Positions 8,002 to 15,003 of a DNA stretch of 31,263 nucleotides are shown here, piece after piece. Under the pieces are notes generated by a model. It was not told the DNA's origin. It searched no databases and saw nothing but the letters and a program-made list of their open reading frames with translations. The translations under genes and the position numbers were made by a program. This stretch comes from an uncultured Faecalibacterium sp. (GTDB lineage Bacteria > Bacillota > Clostridia > Oscillospirales > Ruminococcaceae). The stretch lies in contig CAKSZU010000019.1 of NCBI GenBank assembly GCA_934526125.1, positions 1 through 31,263 of the forward strand, written 5' to 3'. Position 1 is the stretch's first letter; the number at the start of each line of letters is the position of its first letter.

Positions 8002-8030
8002 TTGATTTTCCGGACCGTTATGCTTACAAT
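8002..8030 (+). promoter_or_regulatory. proCBA promoter and leader
   Basis: TTGATT (8002-8007) and TACAAT (8025-8030) are 17 bases apart. A second possible promoter lies upstream, TTGACA (7959-7964) with CAAAAT (7982-7987). The leader of about 60 bases contains a GC-rich hairpin, GGGGCC (8041-8046) / GGCCCC (8053-8058), without a T-run. The GAGGAAGGA ribosome binding site is at 8081-8089. Confidence 0.5.
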
Positions 8031-8095
8031 GAGAGGCACAGGGGCCGATGCGGGCCCCCGGTTCTTCTTGAATGATCAGAGAGGAAGGATAGTAT

Positions 8096-8902
8096 ATGAT
8101 CAAAACCATTGGATTTTTAGGCTGCGGCAACATGGGCGGAGCCATTGCACGGGCCGTTTGCAAGGCCGTGGACCCCAAGGACGTCTGGCTGGCCAACCGT
8201 ACCGCCGCCAAGGCCGAAGCCCTTGCGGCGGAACTGGGCTGCAACACCACCATCAACGACGAAGTGACAGGCCGCTGCGACCTGATCTTTCTGGGCGTGA
8301 AGCCCCAGATGATGGAAGCGCTGCTGACCCCGCTGCGCTTCACCCTGAATGAGCGTCCCAGCCGCTTTATCCTGTGCAGCATGGCGGCAGGGCTGTCCAT
8401 TGCCCGCATCCAGGAGATGGCGGGCGAGGATTACCCGGTGATCCGGATCATGCCCAACACCCCGGCTTCCGTGGGCGAAGGGATGATCCAGTATTGTTCT
8501 TCCAACGTCACGGCCGAAGAAGAGGAAGCCTTCTGCAGGCTGATGGCCCCTGCCGGGCGGCTGGACCCGGTGCCGGAGAGTCTGATGGATGCCGCCAGCT
8601 GCGTGTCCGGCTGCGGCCCGGCCTGGGTGTACCAGTTCATCGAGGCACTGGCCGACGGCGGCGTGGCCTGCGGCCTGCCCCGGGTCAAGGCACAGGAATA
8701 CGCCGCCCAGATGGTTCTGGGCAGCGCAAAGATGGTGCTGGAAAGCGGCAAACACCCCGGCGAGCTGAAGGACGCCGTGTGCAGTCCCGGCGGCAGCACG
8801 ATCCAGGGTGTCCGCGTTCTGGAAGAGCGCGGCTTCCGGGGGGCTGTGACGGATGCCGTCCTTGCCGCTTACGACAAAACAAAAGAGATGGGAAAGGGTT
8901 AA
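8096..8902 (+). CDS. proC: Pyrroline-5-carboxylate reductase
   Basis: The 268-residue length is typical. The N-terminus carries the NAD(P)-binding GCGNMGGAIARA motif (residues 8-19). The C-terminal half has the P5C reductase signature: SGCGPAWVYQFIEALADGGVACGLPR and later SPGGSTIQGVRVLEERGFRGAV. The enzyme reduces 1-pyrroline-5-carboxylate to proline with NAD(P)H, the final step of proline synthesis. The start is set by GAGGAAGGA seven bases upstream. It heads a tight operon with proB (gap 6 bases) and proA, so the full glutamate-to-proline pathway is encoded in one transcript. Confidence 0.96.
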   Translation: MIKTIGFLGCGNMGGAIARAVCKAVDPKDVWLANRTAAKAEALAAELGCNTTINDEVTGRCDLIFLGVKPQMMEALLTPLRFTLNERPSRFILCSMAAGLSIARIQEMAGEDYPVIRIMPNTPASVGEGMIQYCSSNVTAEEEEAFCRLMAPAGRLDPVPESLMDAASCVSGCGPAWVYQFIEALADGGVACGLPRVKAQEYAAQMVLGSAKMVLESGKHPGELKDAVCSPGGSTIQGVRVLEERGFRGAVTDAVLAAYDKTKEMGKG

Positions 8903-8908
8903 ACCGAA

Positions 8909-9685
8909 ATGCGCATCGTAGTCAAAGTAGGCACCTCCACACTGGCGCACCCCACCGGGCGGCTGAACATCCGCCACACCGAGGAGCTGGTCAAGGTGCT
9001 GAGCGACCTGAAGAACGCCGGACATGAGGTCATCCTGGTCTCCTCCGGCGCCATCGGCATGGGCGTGGGCAAGCTCTCGCTGCCCGAGCGGCCGAAGGAT
9101 GTGACCACCAAGCAGGCCTGCGCTGCCGTAGGGCAGTGCGAGCTGATGTACACCTATGACCGGCTGTTCACTGCCTACAACCACAACGTGGCGCAGATCC
9201 TGCTGACCGGCGTGGATGTGGAACACGAAGGGCGGCGGCAGAACTTCCAGAACACCCTGACCCGGCTGCTGGAACTGGGGGCCCTGCCCATCATCAACGA
9301 AAACGACACCGTGGCCACCGATGAGATCACCTCCATCGGCGACAACGACACGCTGGCGGCCATCGTCACCTGCTGCATCCATGCAGATCTGCTGGTGCTG
9401 CTCAGCGACATCGACGGCCTGTATACGGCCAACCCCCACACCCACCCGGAGGCCGCGCTGATCCCGCTGGTGAAGGAGATCACCCCGGAGATCCTGGCGC
9501 TGGCGGACGGGGCAGGCTCGGCCCTGGGCACCGGCGGCATGGCCACCAAACTGCGCGCCGCCCGGATGGTCACGGCATCGGGGGCCGACATGGTCATCGC
9601 CAACGGCTCTCACCCGGAGCTGCTCTACGACATTGCCGACGGCAGACCCGCCGGCACCCGCTTTGCAGGCCATAAGGAGGGCTGA
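8909..9685 (+). CDS. proB: Glutamate 5-kinase, short form without PUA domain
   Basis: The 258-residue amino-acid-kinase-fold enzyme phosphorylates glutamate to gamma-glutamyl phosphate. Visible motifs are VVKVGTSTL at the N-terminus, LVSSGAIGMG near residue 43, PIINENDTV near residue 130, LLSDIDGLY near residue 165 and GTGGMATKLRAA near residue 208. E. coli ProB has about 367 residues with a C-terminal PUA domain; this one ends after the kinase domain, a form common in Firmicutes and not a truncation. It lies 6 bases after proC and 3 bases before proA. Feedback inhibition by proline resides in the kinase domain in characterised members, so it may persist here. Confidence 0.95.
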   Translation: MRIVVKVGTSTLAHPTGRLNIRHTEELVKVLSDLKNAGHEVILVSSGAIGMGVGKLSLPERPKDVTTKQACAAVGQCELMYTYDRLFTAYNHNVAQILLTGVDVEHEGRRQNFQNTLTRLLELGALPIINENDTVATDEITSIGDNDTLAAIVTCCIHADLLVLLSDIDGLYTANPHTHPEAALIPLVKEITPEILALADGAGSALGTGGMATKLRAARMVTASGADMVIANGSHPELLYDIADGRPAGTRFAGHKEG

Positions 9686-9688
9686 CCC

Positions 9689-10954
9689 ATGCTGACGACA
9701 CAGGAAATTCTGGAAGCTGCCCGCAGCGCCAAAAGCGCAGTGGCACTGGCAGACGATGCCGCCCGCAGCCGGGCGCTGCGCTGCATGGCCGACTGTCTGG
9801 AAGCCCCAACGGCGCTGGAGAGCATCCTCGCCGCCAACGCCGAGGATATGGCCGCCGCCCGGGGGAAGATCTCGGACGTGATGCTGGATCGCCTTGCCCT
9901 GACCCCCCAGCGGGTGCAGGCCATGGCGGAGGGCATCCGGCAGGTGGCTGCCCTGCCCGACCCGGTGGGCCGGGTGCTGAAGCGGGTGGAGCGCCCCAAC
10001 GGGCTGGTGATCGAAAAGACCGCCGTGCCCATGGGCGTGATCGCCATCATCTACGAAAGCCGCCCCAACGTTACCAGCGATGCCGCCGCCCTTGCAGTCC
10101 GGAGCGGCAACGTCTGTGTGCTGCGCTGCGGCAAGGAAGCCTGGCGGAGCGCGGACGCCATCGTCCGGGCACTGCGGCAGGGGCTGACGGCCTGCGGCCT
10201 GCCGGAAGCCGCCATCAGCCTGATCGAGGACACCACCCATGCATCCGCCAATGCACTGATGACCGCCGTGGGCTATGTGGACCTGCTGATCCCCCGGGGC
10301 GGTGCCGGGCTCATCCGGGCCTGCGTGGAGAACGCCAAAGTCCCCTGCATCCAAACCGGCACCGGCATCTGCCATATCTTTGTGGATGACTCTGCCGATC
10401 AGGCCAAAGCGCTGGACATCATTGAGAACGCCAAGGCCAGCCGCCCCAGCGTCTGCAACGCCGAGGAGGTCTGTCTGGTCCACTCCGCCATTGCGGCAGA
10501 GTTTCTGCCCAAATTAACCCGGCGGCTGGGGCCGGACCGCGCAGCCCGGGGCCTGCACCCGGTGGAACTGCGGCTGGACGAACGGGCTGCTGCCCTGATC
10601 CCCGGCACCCCTGCAGGCCCTGCGGATTTTGACACCGAGTTTCTGGATTATATCCTGGCAGTCAAAGTCGTGGACAGCGTGGAGGAGGCCATCCGCCACA
10701 TTGCCGCCCACTCCACCGGCCACAGCGAGGCCATCCTGACCAAGAACGACGCCCACGCTTCCCTCTTTGTTTCCGCTGTGGACAGCGCGGCCGTCTACGT
10801 CAACTGCTCCACCCGCTTCACGGACGGCGGCGAGTTCGGGCTGGGCTGCGAAATGGGGATCTCCACCCAGAAGCTCCATGCCCGGGGCCCCATGGGGCTG
10901 GAAGAGCTGTGCAGCTACAAGTACATCATCCGCGGCAGCGGGCAGATCCGCTGA
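9689..10954 (+). CDS. proA: Gamma-glutamyl phosphate reductase
   Basis: The 421-residue product is full length for this aldehyde dehydrogenase-superfamily enzyme. It shows [26 protein letters not shown] (about residues 112-137), the RPSVCNAEE segment with the catalytic Cys near residue 254, and the C-terminal [31 protein letters not shown] signature. It reduces gamma-glutamyl phosphate to glutamate-5-semialdehyde with NADPH, which cyclises to the substrate of ProC. The ribosome binding site AAGGAGG overlaps the end of proB. A strong terminator follows 30 bases after the stop codon, closing the proCBA operon. Confidence 0.96.
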   Translation: MLTTQEILEAARSAKSAVALADDAARSRALRCMADCLEAPTALESILAANAEDMAAARGKISDVMLDRLALTPQRVQAMAEGIRQVAALPDPVGRVLKRVERPNGLVIEKTAVPMGVIAIIYESRPNVTSDAAALAVRSGNVCVLRCGKEAWRSADAIVRALRQGLTACGLPEAAISLIEDTTHASANALMTAVGYVDLLIPRGGAGLIRACVENAKVPCIQTGTGICHIFVDDSADQAKALDIIENAKASRPSVCNAEEVCLVHSAIAAEFLPKLTRRLGPDRAARGLHPVELRLDERAAALIPGTPAGPADFDTEFLDYILAVKVVDSVEEAIRHIAAHSTGHSEAILTKNDAHASLFVSAVDSAAVYVNCSTRFTDGGEFGLGCEMGISTQKLHARGPMGLEELCSYKYIIRGSGQIR

Positions 10955-10984
10955 TTTCGGAAAACAATTTTCCATATTTCCCGC

Positions 10985-11025
10985 ACAGGCCGGCGTGTTC
11001 TCCGCGTCGGCCTGTATTTTTGTTT
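10985..11025 (+). terminator. Terminator of proCBA
   Basis: ACAGGCCG (10985-10992) pairs with CGGCCTGT (11008-11015), followed by ATTTTTGTTT. Confidence 0.85.
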
Positions 11026-11182
11026 CACCGGCATGGACTGTTTTCTCCCGAAGCACAGTTTTGAAAAATTTTTCGAAAATATTTTTTCTGGGATGCGCAG
11101 GATGTATTTTTCGTTTCTCTGTTCTCCACAAAATAAGAGTCATACTTCCGGCATATTTTCGGGAAAAATGCGTTTTTCACTC
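11026..11182. other. AT-rich noncoding stretch upstream of the mgsA-like gene
   Basis: No supported gene is seen here. In contrast to the GC-rich surroundings it holds several A/T runs and a near-palindrome at about 11060-11080 (TTTTGAAAAA facing TTTTTCGAAAA). Such a tract may bend DNA or help an upstream promoter element, but no known operator was recognised. Confidence 0.4.
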
Positions 11183-11212
11183 TTGACAACCCCGGTTTCG
11201 ATGCGGTAAAAC
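11183..11212 (+). promoter_or_regulatory. Promoter of the mgsA-like gene
   Basis: A perfect TTGACA (11183-11188) is followed after 18 bases by TAAAAC (11207-11212). The leader is about 125 bases long. An in-frame ATG at 11247 could extend the protein, but the AGGAGAG ribosome binding site (11331-11337) supports the start at 11346. Confidence 0.6.
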
Positions 11213-11345
11213 TATATTGGAAAGTCTGGGAATCAGTTTGGTGGGTATGTATTCCATCCGGCCGGAACTGTACGCCGTTCAGCATCATTTTATTTCCGGT
11301 TTTCCTGTTCGCATGACGACATTAAAGCAAAGGAGAGAGCGAATT

Positions 11346-11786
11346 ATGACAATTGCTATTCTTGCACATGATTCCCGCAAAGAACTTGCACTTCAGTTCT
11401 GCACCGCATACAGTGGTATCCTGTCCCGGAACACTGTCATCGCCACCGGTACCACCGGTCGGATGCTAAATCAGGCCATCGGTCTGCCAGTACACTGTTA
11501 TCTCTCCGGGAAGCTGGGCGGCATCCAGCAGATCACCGCCCGTGTCGCCTGCGATGAAGTGGATCTGGTACTCTTCTTCCGCGACCCGCTGAAAAAGGAT
11601 CACGGCAACTCTTCCGAGCAGAACCTGCTCCGGCTGTGCGATATGCACAGCGTCCCCATTGCCACCAACATTGCCACCGCCGAAGTGCTGCTGCGCGGGA
11701 TGGATCAGGGCGATCTGGACTACCGGGAAGGGATGCATCCCCCGGTCATCGAGCCCATCGCCCCGCCCCGCCGGGCTGTCTGCTGA
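11346..11786 (+). CDS. Methylglyoxal synthase family protein lacking key catalytic residues
   Basis: The 146-residue product aligns along its length with methylglyoxal synthase: ILAHDSRKELALQFC at the start (equivalent to H19-D20 of the E. coli enzyme), the phosphate-binding ATGTTGRML, SGKLGGIQQI, LVLFFRDPL and PIATNIATAEVLL. The normal enzyme turns dihydroxyacetone phosphate into methylglyoxal and phosphate. Here GGDQQ reads GGIQQ, so the catalytic base Asp71 is Ile. The HDPD segment (His98, Asp101) is replaced by HGNSSE; a His is present one place earlier, but Asp101 is not kept. The phosphate site is retained, so it may bind a phosphorylated ligand without normal catalysis. It stands alone between its own promoter and terminator. 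The family is sure; activity is doubtful. Confidence 0.85.
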   Translation: MTIAILAHDSRKELALQFCTAYSGILSRNTVIATGTTGRMLNQAIGLPVHCYLSGKLGGIQQITARVACDEVDLVLFFRDPLKKDHGNSSEQNLLRLCDMHSVPIATNIATAEVLLRGMDQGDLDYREGMHPPVIEPIAPPRRAVC

Positions 11787-11830
11787 GACGGGTGCATTTG
11801 TCGATCGATTTGTGTATAGAGGGAAACAAA

Positions 11831-11866
11831 ATGAGCCGCTGCACGATCTGCAGCGGCTCATTTTTG
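11831..11866. terminator. Bidirectional terminator between convergent genes
   Basis: ATGAGCCGCTGC (11831-11842) pairs perfectly with GCAGCGGCTCAT (11850-11861). TTTTTGTT follows on plus, and TTTTGTTT on minus. It serves the mgsA-like gene and the flavoprotein gene ending at 11878. Confidence 0.9.
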
Positions 11867-11877
11867 TTCTGTGGGGG

Positions 11878-13893
11878 TTACTCCAGACCGCCCATCTGCT
11901 TGATGCTCTTCATGGCGAAGGTCAGGGTGCGGCCCATGGCCACGCCCGCCATCAGGCAGGGGTAGTTGTTGGCGAAGAAGCTGCCGGACATATCGCCGGT
12001 GATGTACAGGCCCTCCATGGGCTGGTTGTTGTTGTCCAGCGCCTGACCCTTCTCGTTGATGGCAATGCCCTGCTCGGTTGTCAGCAGAGAGGCACCCAGC
12101 CAGCAGCCATAGAAGGGCGCAGTGCGGATGGCACTCAGACGGTAAGCGGGCTTGCCAAAATCCTCGTCGTTCTGCTTGTCGTACAGCTCATTGTAACGCT
12201 CCACGGTGGCCAGGAAGGTCTCCTTTGCCTCGCCGGTGAATCCCAGCTTGTCAGCCAGCTCGTCCAGCGTATCGCACTTGAACATTGCTCCGGCCTCGAT
12301 AGCCTCGTCCATCTTACCCTGAATGTACTTCTCGCCGCCGTTGCGGGTCTGGGCAGAGCAGCCGATGGTGTGGAAACGCTTTGCGTCCTCCAGCATGTTG
12401 GCATCGCAGATCTGTGCGTAAACGCGGCCCGGCTGGTGGGCAGCGGCGTAGACGATATCGTTGTAGGGGCAGCTCTCGTTGGCAAAACGCTCGCCGTTGC
12501 GGTTCACCTTCAGGAAGGGCTGGGTGCCGGGGTTGTACTGGCGGATCTTGCCGGGGAAGGCTTTGCCGCCAAAGGCAGAGTCGCTGTCCACATAGCCGCC
12601 ATCCACGCCGGGGGCAACAACGCCGCGGTCAAACAGCATGGGAGCGGCTTCCTTGTCCAGATTGGCACCGGCCCATACAGCAGCGCGGATGCCGTAGCCC
12701 TTGTCGGCGGGGGAGTAGGAGCAGGCGGTGGTCACGCTGGTGCCCAGCGGGTCCAGCTGCTCCATCATGTAGGGGTTGCCGGGGAAGCCGCCGCAGGCCA
12801 GCAGCACGCCCTTGTTGGCGTTGTAGCGGATAAAGTGGTTATCCTCGGTACTCTGGGCAATGATGCCGGTGATCCGGCCGGAAGCATCCTTTTCCAGCTT
12901 GGCCAGGCTGGTCTTGAAGTCCACGTCATAGCCCAGCTTCTGGATGTAGTCCAGCAGCAGCTCGTTGCGGGCAGCACCGCTGGAACGGTCGTAGGTGTAC
13001 TCGATCTCGGGGTACATATAATCGGTGTTGTGTTCGGCGTTCTCGGCGGGCCATTTTGCCTCATCGCCGTAGGTGTAGATCATCTTGACACCGTACTGGT
13101 CCTCCATGATGGAGCGGACAAACTCGATCATCTCGGCGGACTCGTTGATCCAGGTCTTGACGACACGCTGATCGCACTTGCCGGAAGCATAGCGGGAGAC
13201 CTCGCTCAGCAGCTTGGCGCGGTCCATTTTGATGCCCTGTGCCTGTGCGCCGAAGCCGTCCACGGCACCCACCCAGTGACGGGTGTCCTGCACATTGCCG
13301 TTCTGCTCGATGATCCGGAAATTCAGACCGTTTGCGGCGGCATAGGCTGCGGCGAACATGCCGCCGTTGCCGGCACCCACGATCACGATATCGGTATCCA
13401 CGGTCTCGGTGATGGCGGCCTCGTCGATGTCGGGCTCCTTGCCCAGCCAGTCGGTCTCGTCGCCGGTGGGCAGCTGCACGGAAGCGACCGTGGCCTCGCC
13501 CTTTGCCTGCGCATAGCAGCTCTTGGCCGCCTTCATGACGGCATCGGAGGTGATGGTAGAACCGGACACGCCGTCGATCTCGGCAGAACCGGCGTTCAGC
13601 AGCTGATTCTTCAGCTCCTCGGCAGCGGCGGCACCGTAGGAAGCGGTCTCACCGGAGGTGTCCACCACCACGTCGGTCACGGCGCTGTCGGAGAAGGTCA
13701 TGGTGACCTTGACGGTGGAGGAGATGCCCTCTGCGGTGCCCTCGTAGGTGCCGGGGATGTAGCTGCCGGCCGCGCCGGAAGCGGCGGAGGAGGAGCCTGC
13801 GTTGGTGCAGGCGGCCAGTGCCCCGGCGGTGACACCGGACATGGCAGCGGCGGCTGCGATCTTCAGAAAGCCTTTGCGCGAGATCTTGTTCAT
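11878..13893 (-). CDS. Lipoprotein with FMN-binding domain fused to FAD-dependent reductase domain
   Basis: The 671-residue product begins with a signal containing SRKGFLK (near-Tat) and ends it with lipobox LAAC, so Cys29 is probably lipidated. Residues 45-130 form an FMN_bind domain with the flavinylation motif DGVSGST (Thr113 the likely FMN attachment site, made by an ApbE transferase not in this window). From about residue 160 comes an FAD_binding_2 domain (IVIVGAGNGGMFAA) of the fumarate/urocanate reductase group. The fumarate-site motifs are absent: HHTMGG is replaced by SLLTTEQG, the ANRL arginine by NNYP, and the catalytic-arginine region (RFxNE...RD) by RFANESCPYND. It is probably an extracytoplasmic reductase for another acceptor. 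Start at 13893 is set by the signal peptide and a GAAAGGG ribosome binding site. Confidence 0.85.
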   Translation of the reverse strand: MNKISRKGFLKIAAAAAMSGVTAGALAACTNAGSSSAASGAAGSYIPGTYEGTAEGISSTVKVTMTFSDSAVTDVVVDTSGETASYGAAAAEELKNQLLNAGSAEIDGVSGSTITSDAVMKAAKSCYAQAKGEATVASVQLPTGDETDWLGKEPDIDEAAITETVDTDIVIVGAGNGGMFAAAYAAANGLNFRIIEQNGNVQDTRHWVGAVDGFGAQAQGIKMDRAKLLSEVSRYASGKCDQRVVKTWINESAEMIEFVRSIMEDQYGVKMIYTYGDEAKWPAENAEHNTDYMYPEIEYTYDRSSGAARNELLLDYIQKLGYDVDFKTSLAKLEKDASGRITGIIAQSTEDNHFIRYNANKGVLLACGGFPGNPYMMEQLDPLGTSVTTACSYSPADKGYGIRAAVWAGANLDKEAAPMLFDRGVVAPGVDGGYVDSDSAFGGKAFPGKIRQYNPGTQPFLKVNRNGERFANESCPYNDIVYAAAHQPGRVYAQICDANMLEDAKRFHTIGCSAQTRNGGEKYIQGKMDEAIEAGAMFKCDTLDELADKLGFTGEAKETFLATVERYNELYDKQNDEDFGKPAYRLSAIRTAPFYGCWLGASLLTTEQGIAINEKGQALDNNNQPMEGLYITGDMSGSFFANNYPCLMAGVAMGRTLTFAMKSIKQMGGLE

Positions 13894-13986
13894 GCTTGGA
13901 TAACCCTTTCTTCTCTCTTTTTCTGGTTCTTCATTTGCCTTATCATCGGAAGGGGGCAGGCACAGCGCCGCCCCGGACTTCGTTCG

Positions 13987-14036
13987 ATAATAATTTAACA
14001 CAATCTCCCCTGCCCTGTCCTTTAAGAATCCTTAAA
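13987..14036 (-). promoter_or_regulatory. Flavoprotein promoter with 11-bp direct repeats
   Basis: On the minus strand TATTAT (13987-13992) is a good -10, but no -35 hexamer is found near 14010-14015. Just upstream of that position are two near-identical octamers, TCCTTTAA (14018-14025) and TCCTTAAA (14029-14036) read on plus, starting 11 bases apart. Same-face direct repeats beside a missing -35 are typical of promoters activated by OmpR/PhoB-type regulators, and such a regulator is encoded 150 bases upstream. Confidence 0.5.
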
Positions 14037-14109
14037 CTTTCTGCACGGTTCTGCGCCAGGAACAGCCGTTCCCGACTTCGTTTGTCAAATAACGGTCAAA
14101 TTCAGGGCC

Positions 14110-14149
14110 AAAAAAAGGCCGACGGTTTAAGTTTCCTTAAAAAGTCGGC
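14110..14149 (-). terminator. Terminator of the response regulator gene
   Basis: On the minus strand GCCGAC (14149-14144) pairs with GTCGGC (14123-14118), with an inner TTAAG/CTTAA stem, followed by a seven-base T-run (14116-14110). The structure contains a third copy of TCCTTAAA (14134-14141, plus strand). Confidence 0.8.
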
Positions 14150-14189
14150 TGTTTCTTCTTTAACATTTTTTCAGGTTTGCCGGTTCCGG

Positions 14190-14891
14190 TCAGGTTTCCG
14201 GCTGACCTTCCGGCCGGAACACATAGCCCTTGCCCCAGACATTTTTCAGGTAGACCGGTTTTGCGGGGTCCGGCTCGATCTTGCCGCGCAGGTTGTGGAT
14301 ATGCACCTGCACGGTGCGGACATCCCCGAAGCTCTCCTTGCCCCAGATCTTCTGATACAGCTCATTGGCCGTGAAAAAGGTGTTGGGGTACCGGACGAAC
14401 AGAGTTAAGATCCGGTATTCCATGTCCGCCAGATGGACACTCTGGCCGTTCTTCTCGACACAGTGGCTGTTCGGGTCCAGCGTGAAGGCGGCGCAGTGGT
14501 AGCCGTTGACGCTGGGTTCCGCGGCATCCATCTGGACCCGGCGGATGTTGGCCATGATGCGGGCCAGCAGGACCTTGTGGTTGTAGGGCTTGGTCAGGAA
14601 ATCGTCCCCGCCCAGTTCCAGCGCCCGGACCACCGTGTCGGTATCGTCCAGACAGGAGGTGAAAATGATGGGGCAGTGGTGCCAGCTCCGCAGGCTCTGG
14701 CACAGCTCCATGCCGTTGGTGTCCGGCAGAAGGATATCCATCAGGATCACATCGAATTTTTCGCGGGCATGGCCCAGCGCCTCGCCGCCGGTATTGGCGC
14801 AGACCACCTCGAAGTTCTGCTGGCTCTGCAGAAAATACCGGGTCGTGTCCCGGATCACCGGATCGTCTTCCACCAGAAGGATGCGGATCAT
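14190..14891 (-). CDS. OmpR/PhoB-type response regulator
   Basis: The 233-residue protein has an N-terminal receiver domain (1-120) with the acidic pair EDD (8-10), phospho-acceptor Asp52 (VILMDILLPD) and Lys101 (FLTKPY). A C-terminal winged-helix DNA-binding domain (about 130-228) carries the family signature DVRTVQVHIHNLRGKIE...VYLKNVWGKGYVF. It should bind direct repeats once phosphorylated. It is transcribed divergently from the histidine kinase, with 112 bases between start codons, which is less common than an operon arrangement. The start has GGGGAG seven bases upstream. Likely targets are the flavoprotein gene just downstream, whose promoter has 11-bp-spaced repeats, or the ABC exporter beside the kinase. 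Confidence 0.93.
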   Translation of the reverse strand: MIRILLVEDDPVIRDTTRYFLQSQQNFEVVCANTGGEALGHAREKFDVILMDILLPDTNGMELCQSLRSWHHCPIIFTSCLDDTDTVVRALELGGDDFLTKPYNHKVLLARIMANIRRVQMDAAEPSVNGYHCAAFTLDPNSHCVEKNGQSVHLADMEYRILTLFVRYPNTFFTANELYQKIWGKESFGDVRTVQVHIHNLRGKIEPDPAKPVYLKNVWGKGYVFRPEGQPET

Positions 14892-14920
14892 TTGCTCTCC
14901 CCTTTTCGCCCTGAATTTGC

Positions 14921-14968
14921 TATACTGTATATCAGAATCAGTATACCCTATTTCCCGGCAGTTCTCAA
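14921..14968 (-). promoter_or_regulatory. Divergent control region of the two-component system
   Basis: For the regulator gene (minus) TTGAGA (14963-14968) and TATACT (14940-14945) are exactly 17 bases apart. A dyad TATACTG (14921-14927) / CAGTATA (14939-14945) with an 11-base spacer places a TATACT on each strand, facing each other. The plus-strand copy could be the -10 for the kinase gene, but no good -35 is seen for it. Confidence 0.6.
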
Positions 14969-15003
14969 CCGCTTTTTCCGGAACTTTTTCAGGAGGGATC
15001 CCC

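Noticed and set aside
8909..9685. proB as a truncated gene because the PUA domain is missing
   Set aside because: The frame ends cleanly three bases before proA with a normal ribosome binding site, and short ProB proteins are common in Firmicutes.
8117..10483. 788-codon minus-strand frame across proC, proB and proA
   Set aside because: It spans three well-defined plus-strand genes including their boundaries and shows no family motif; it comes from codon bias.
10955..11345. Small genes in the proA to mgsA-like gap (for example 11025-11288 minus)
   Set aside because: No ribosome binding site or recognisable protein features; the reading frame covers the mgsA-like promoter and AT-rich tract.
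11659..13998. Very long open frame on the plus strand opposite the flavoprotein gene
   Set aside because: It is the mirror of a GC-rich real gene; the minus-strand frame has clear lipoprotein, FMN and FAD motifs, and the plus frame has no recognisable motif.
14590..15003. Extended start of the histidine kinase frame
   Set aside because: The extension lies opposite the response regulator; AGGAGG just before 15004 and the membrane helix after it set the true start.
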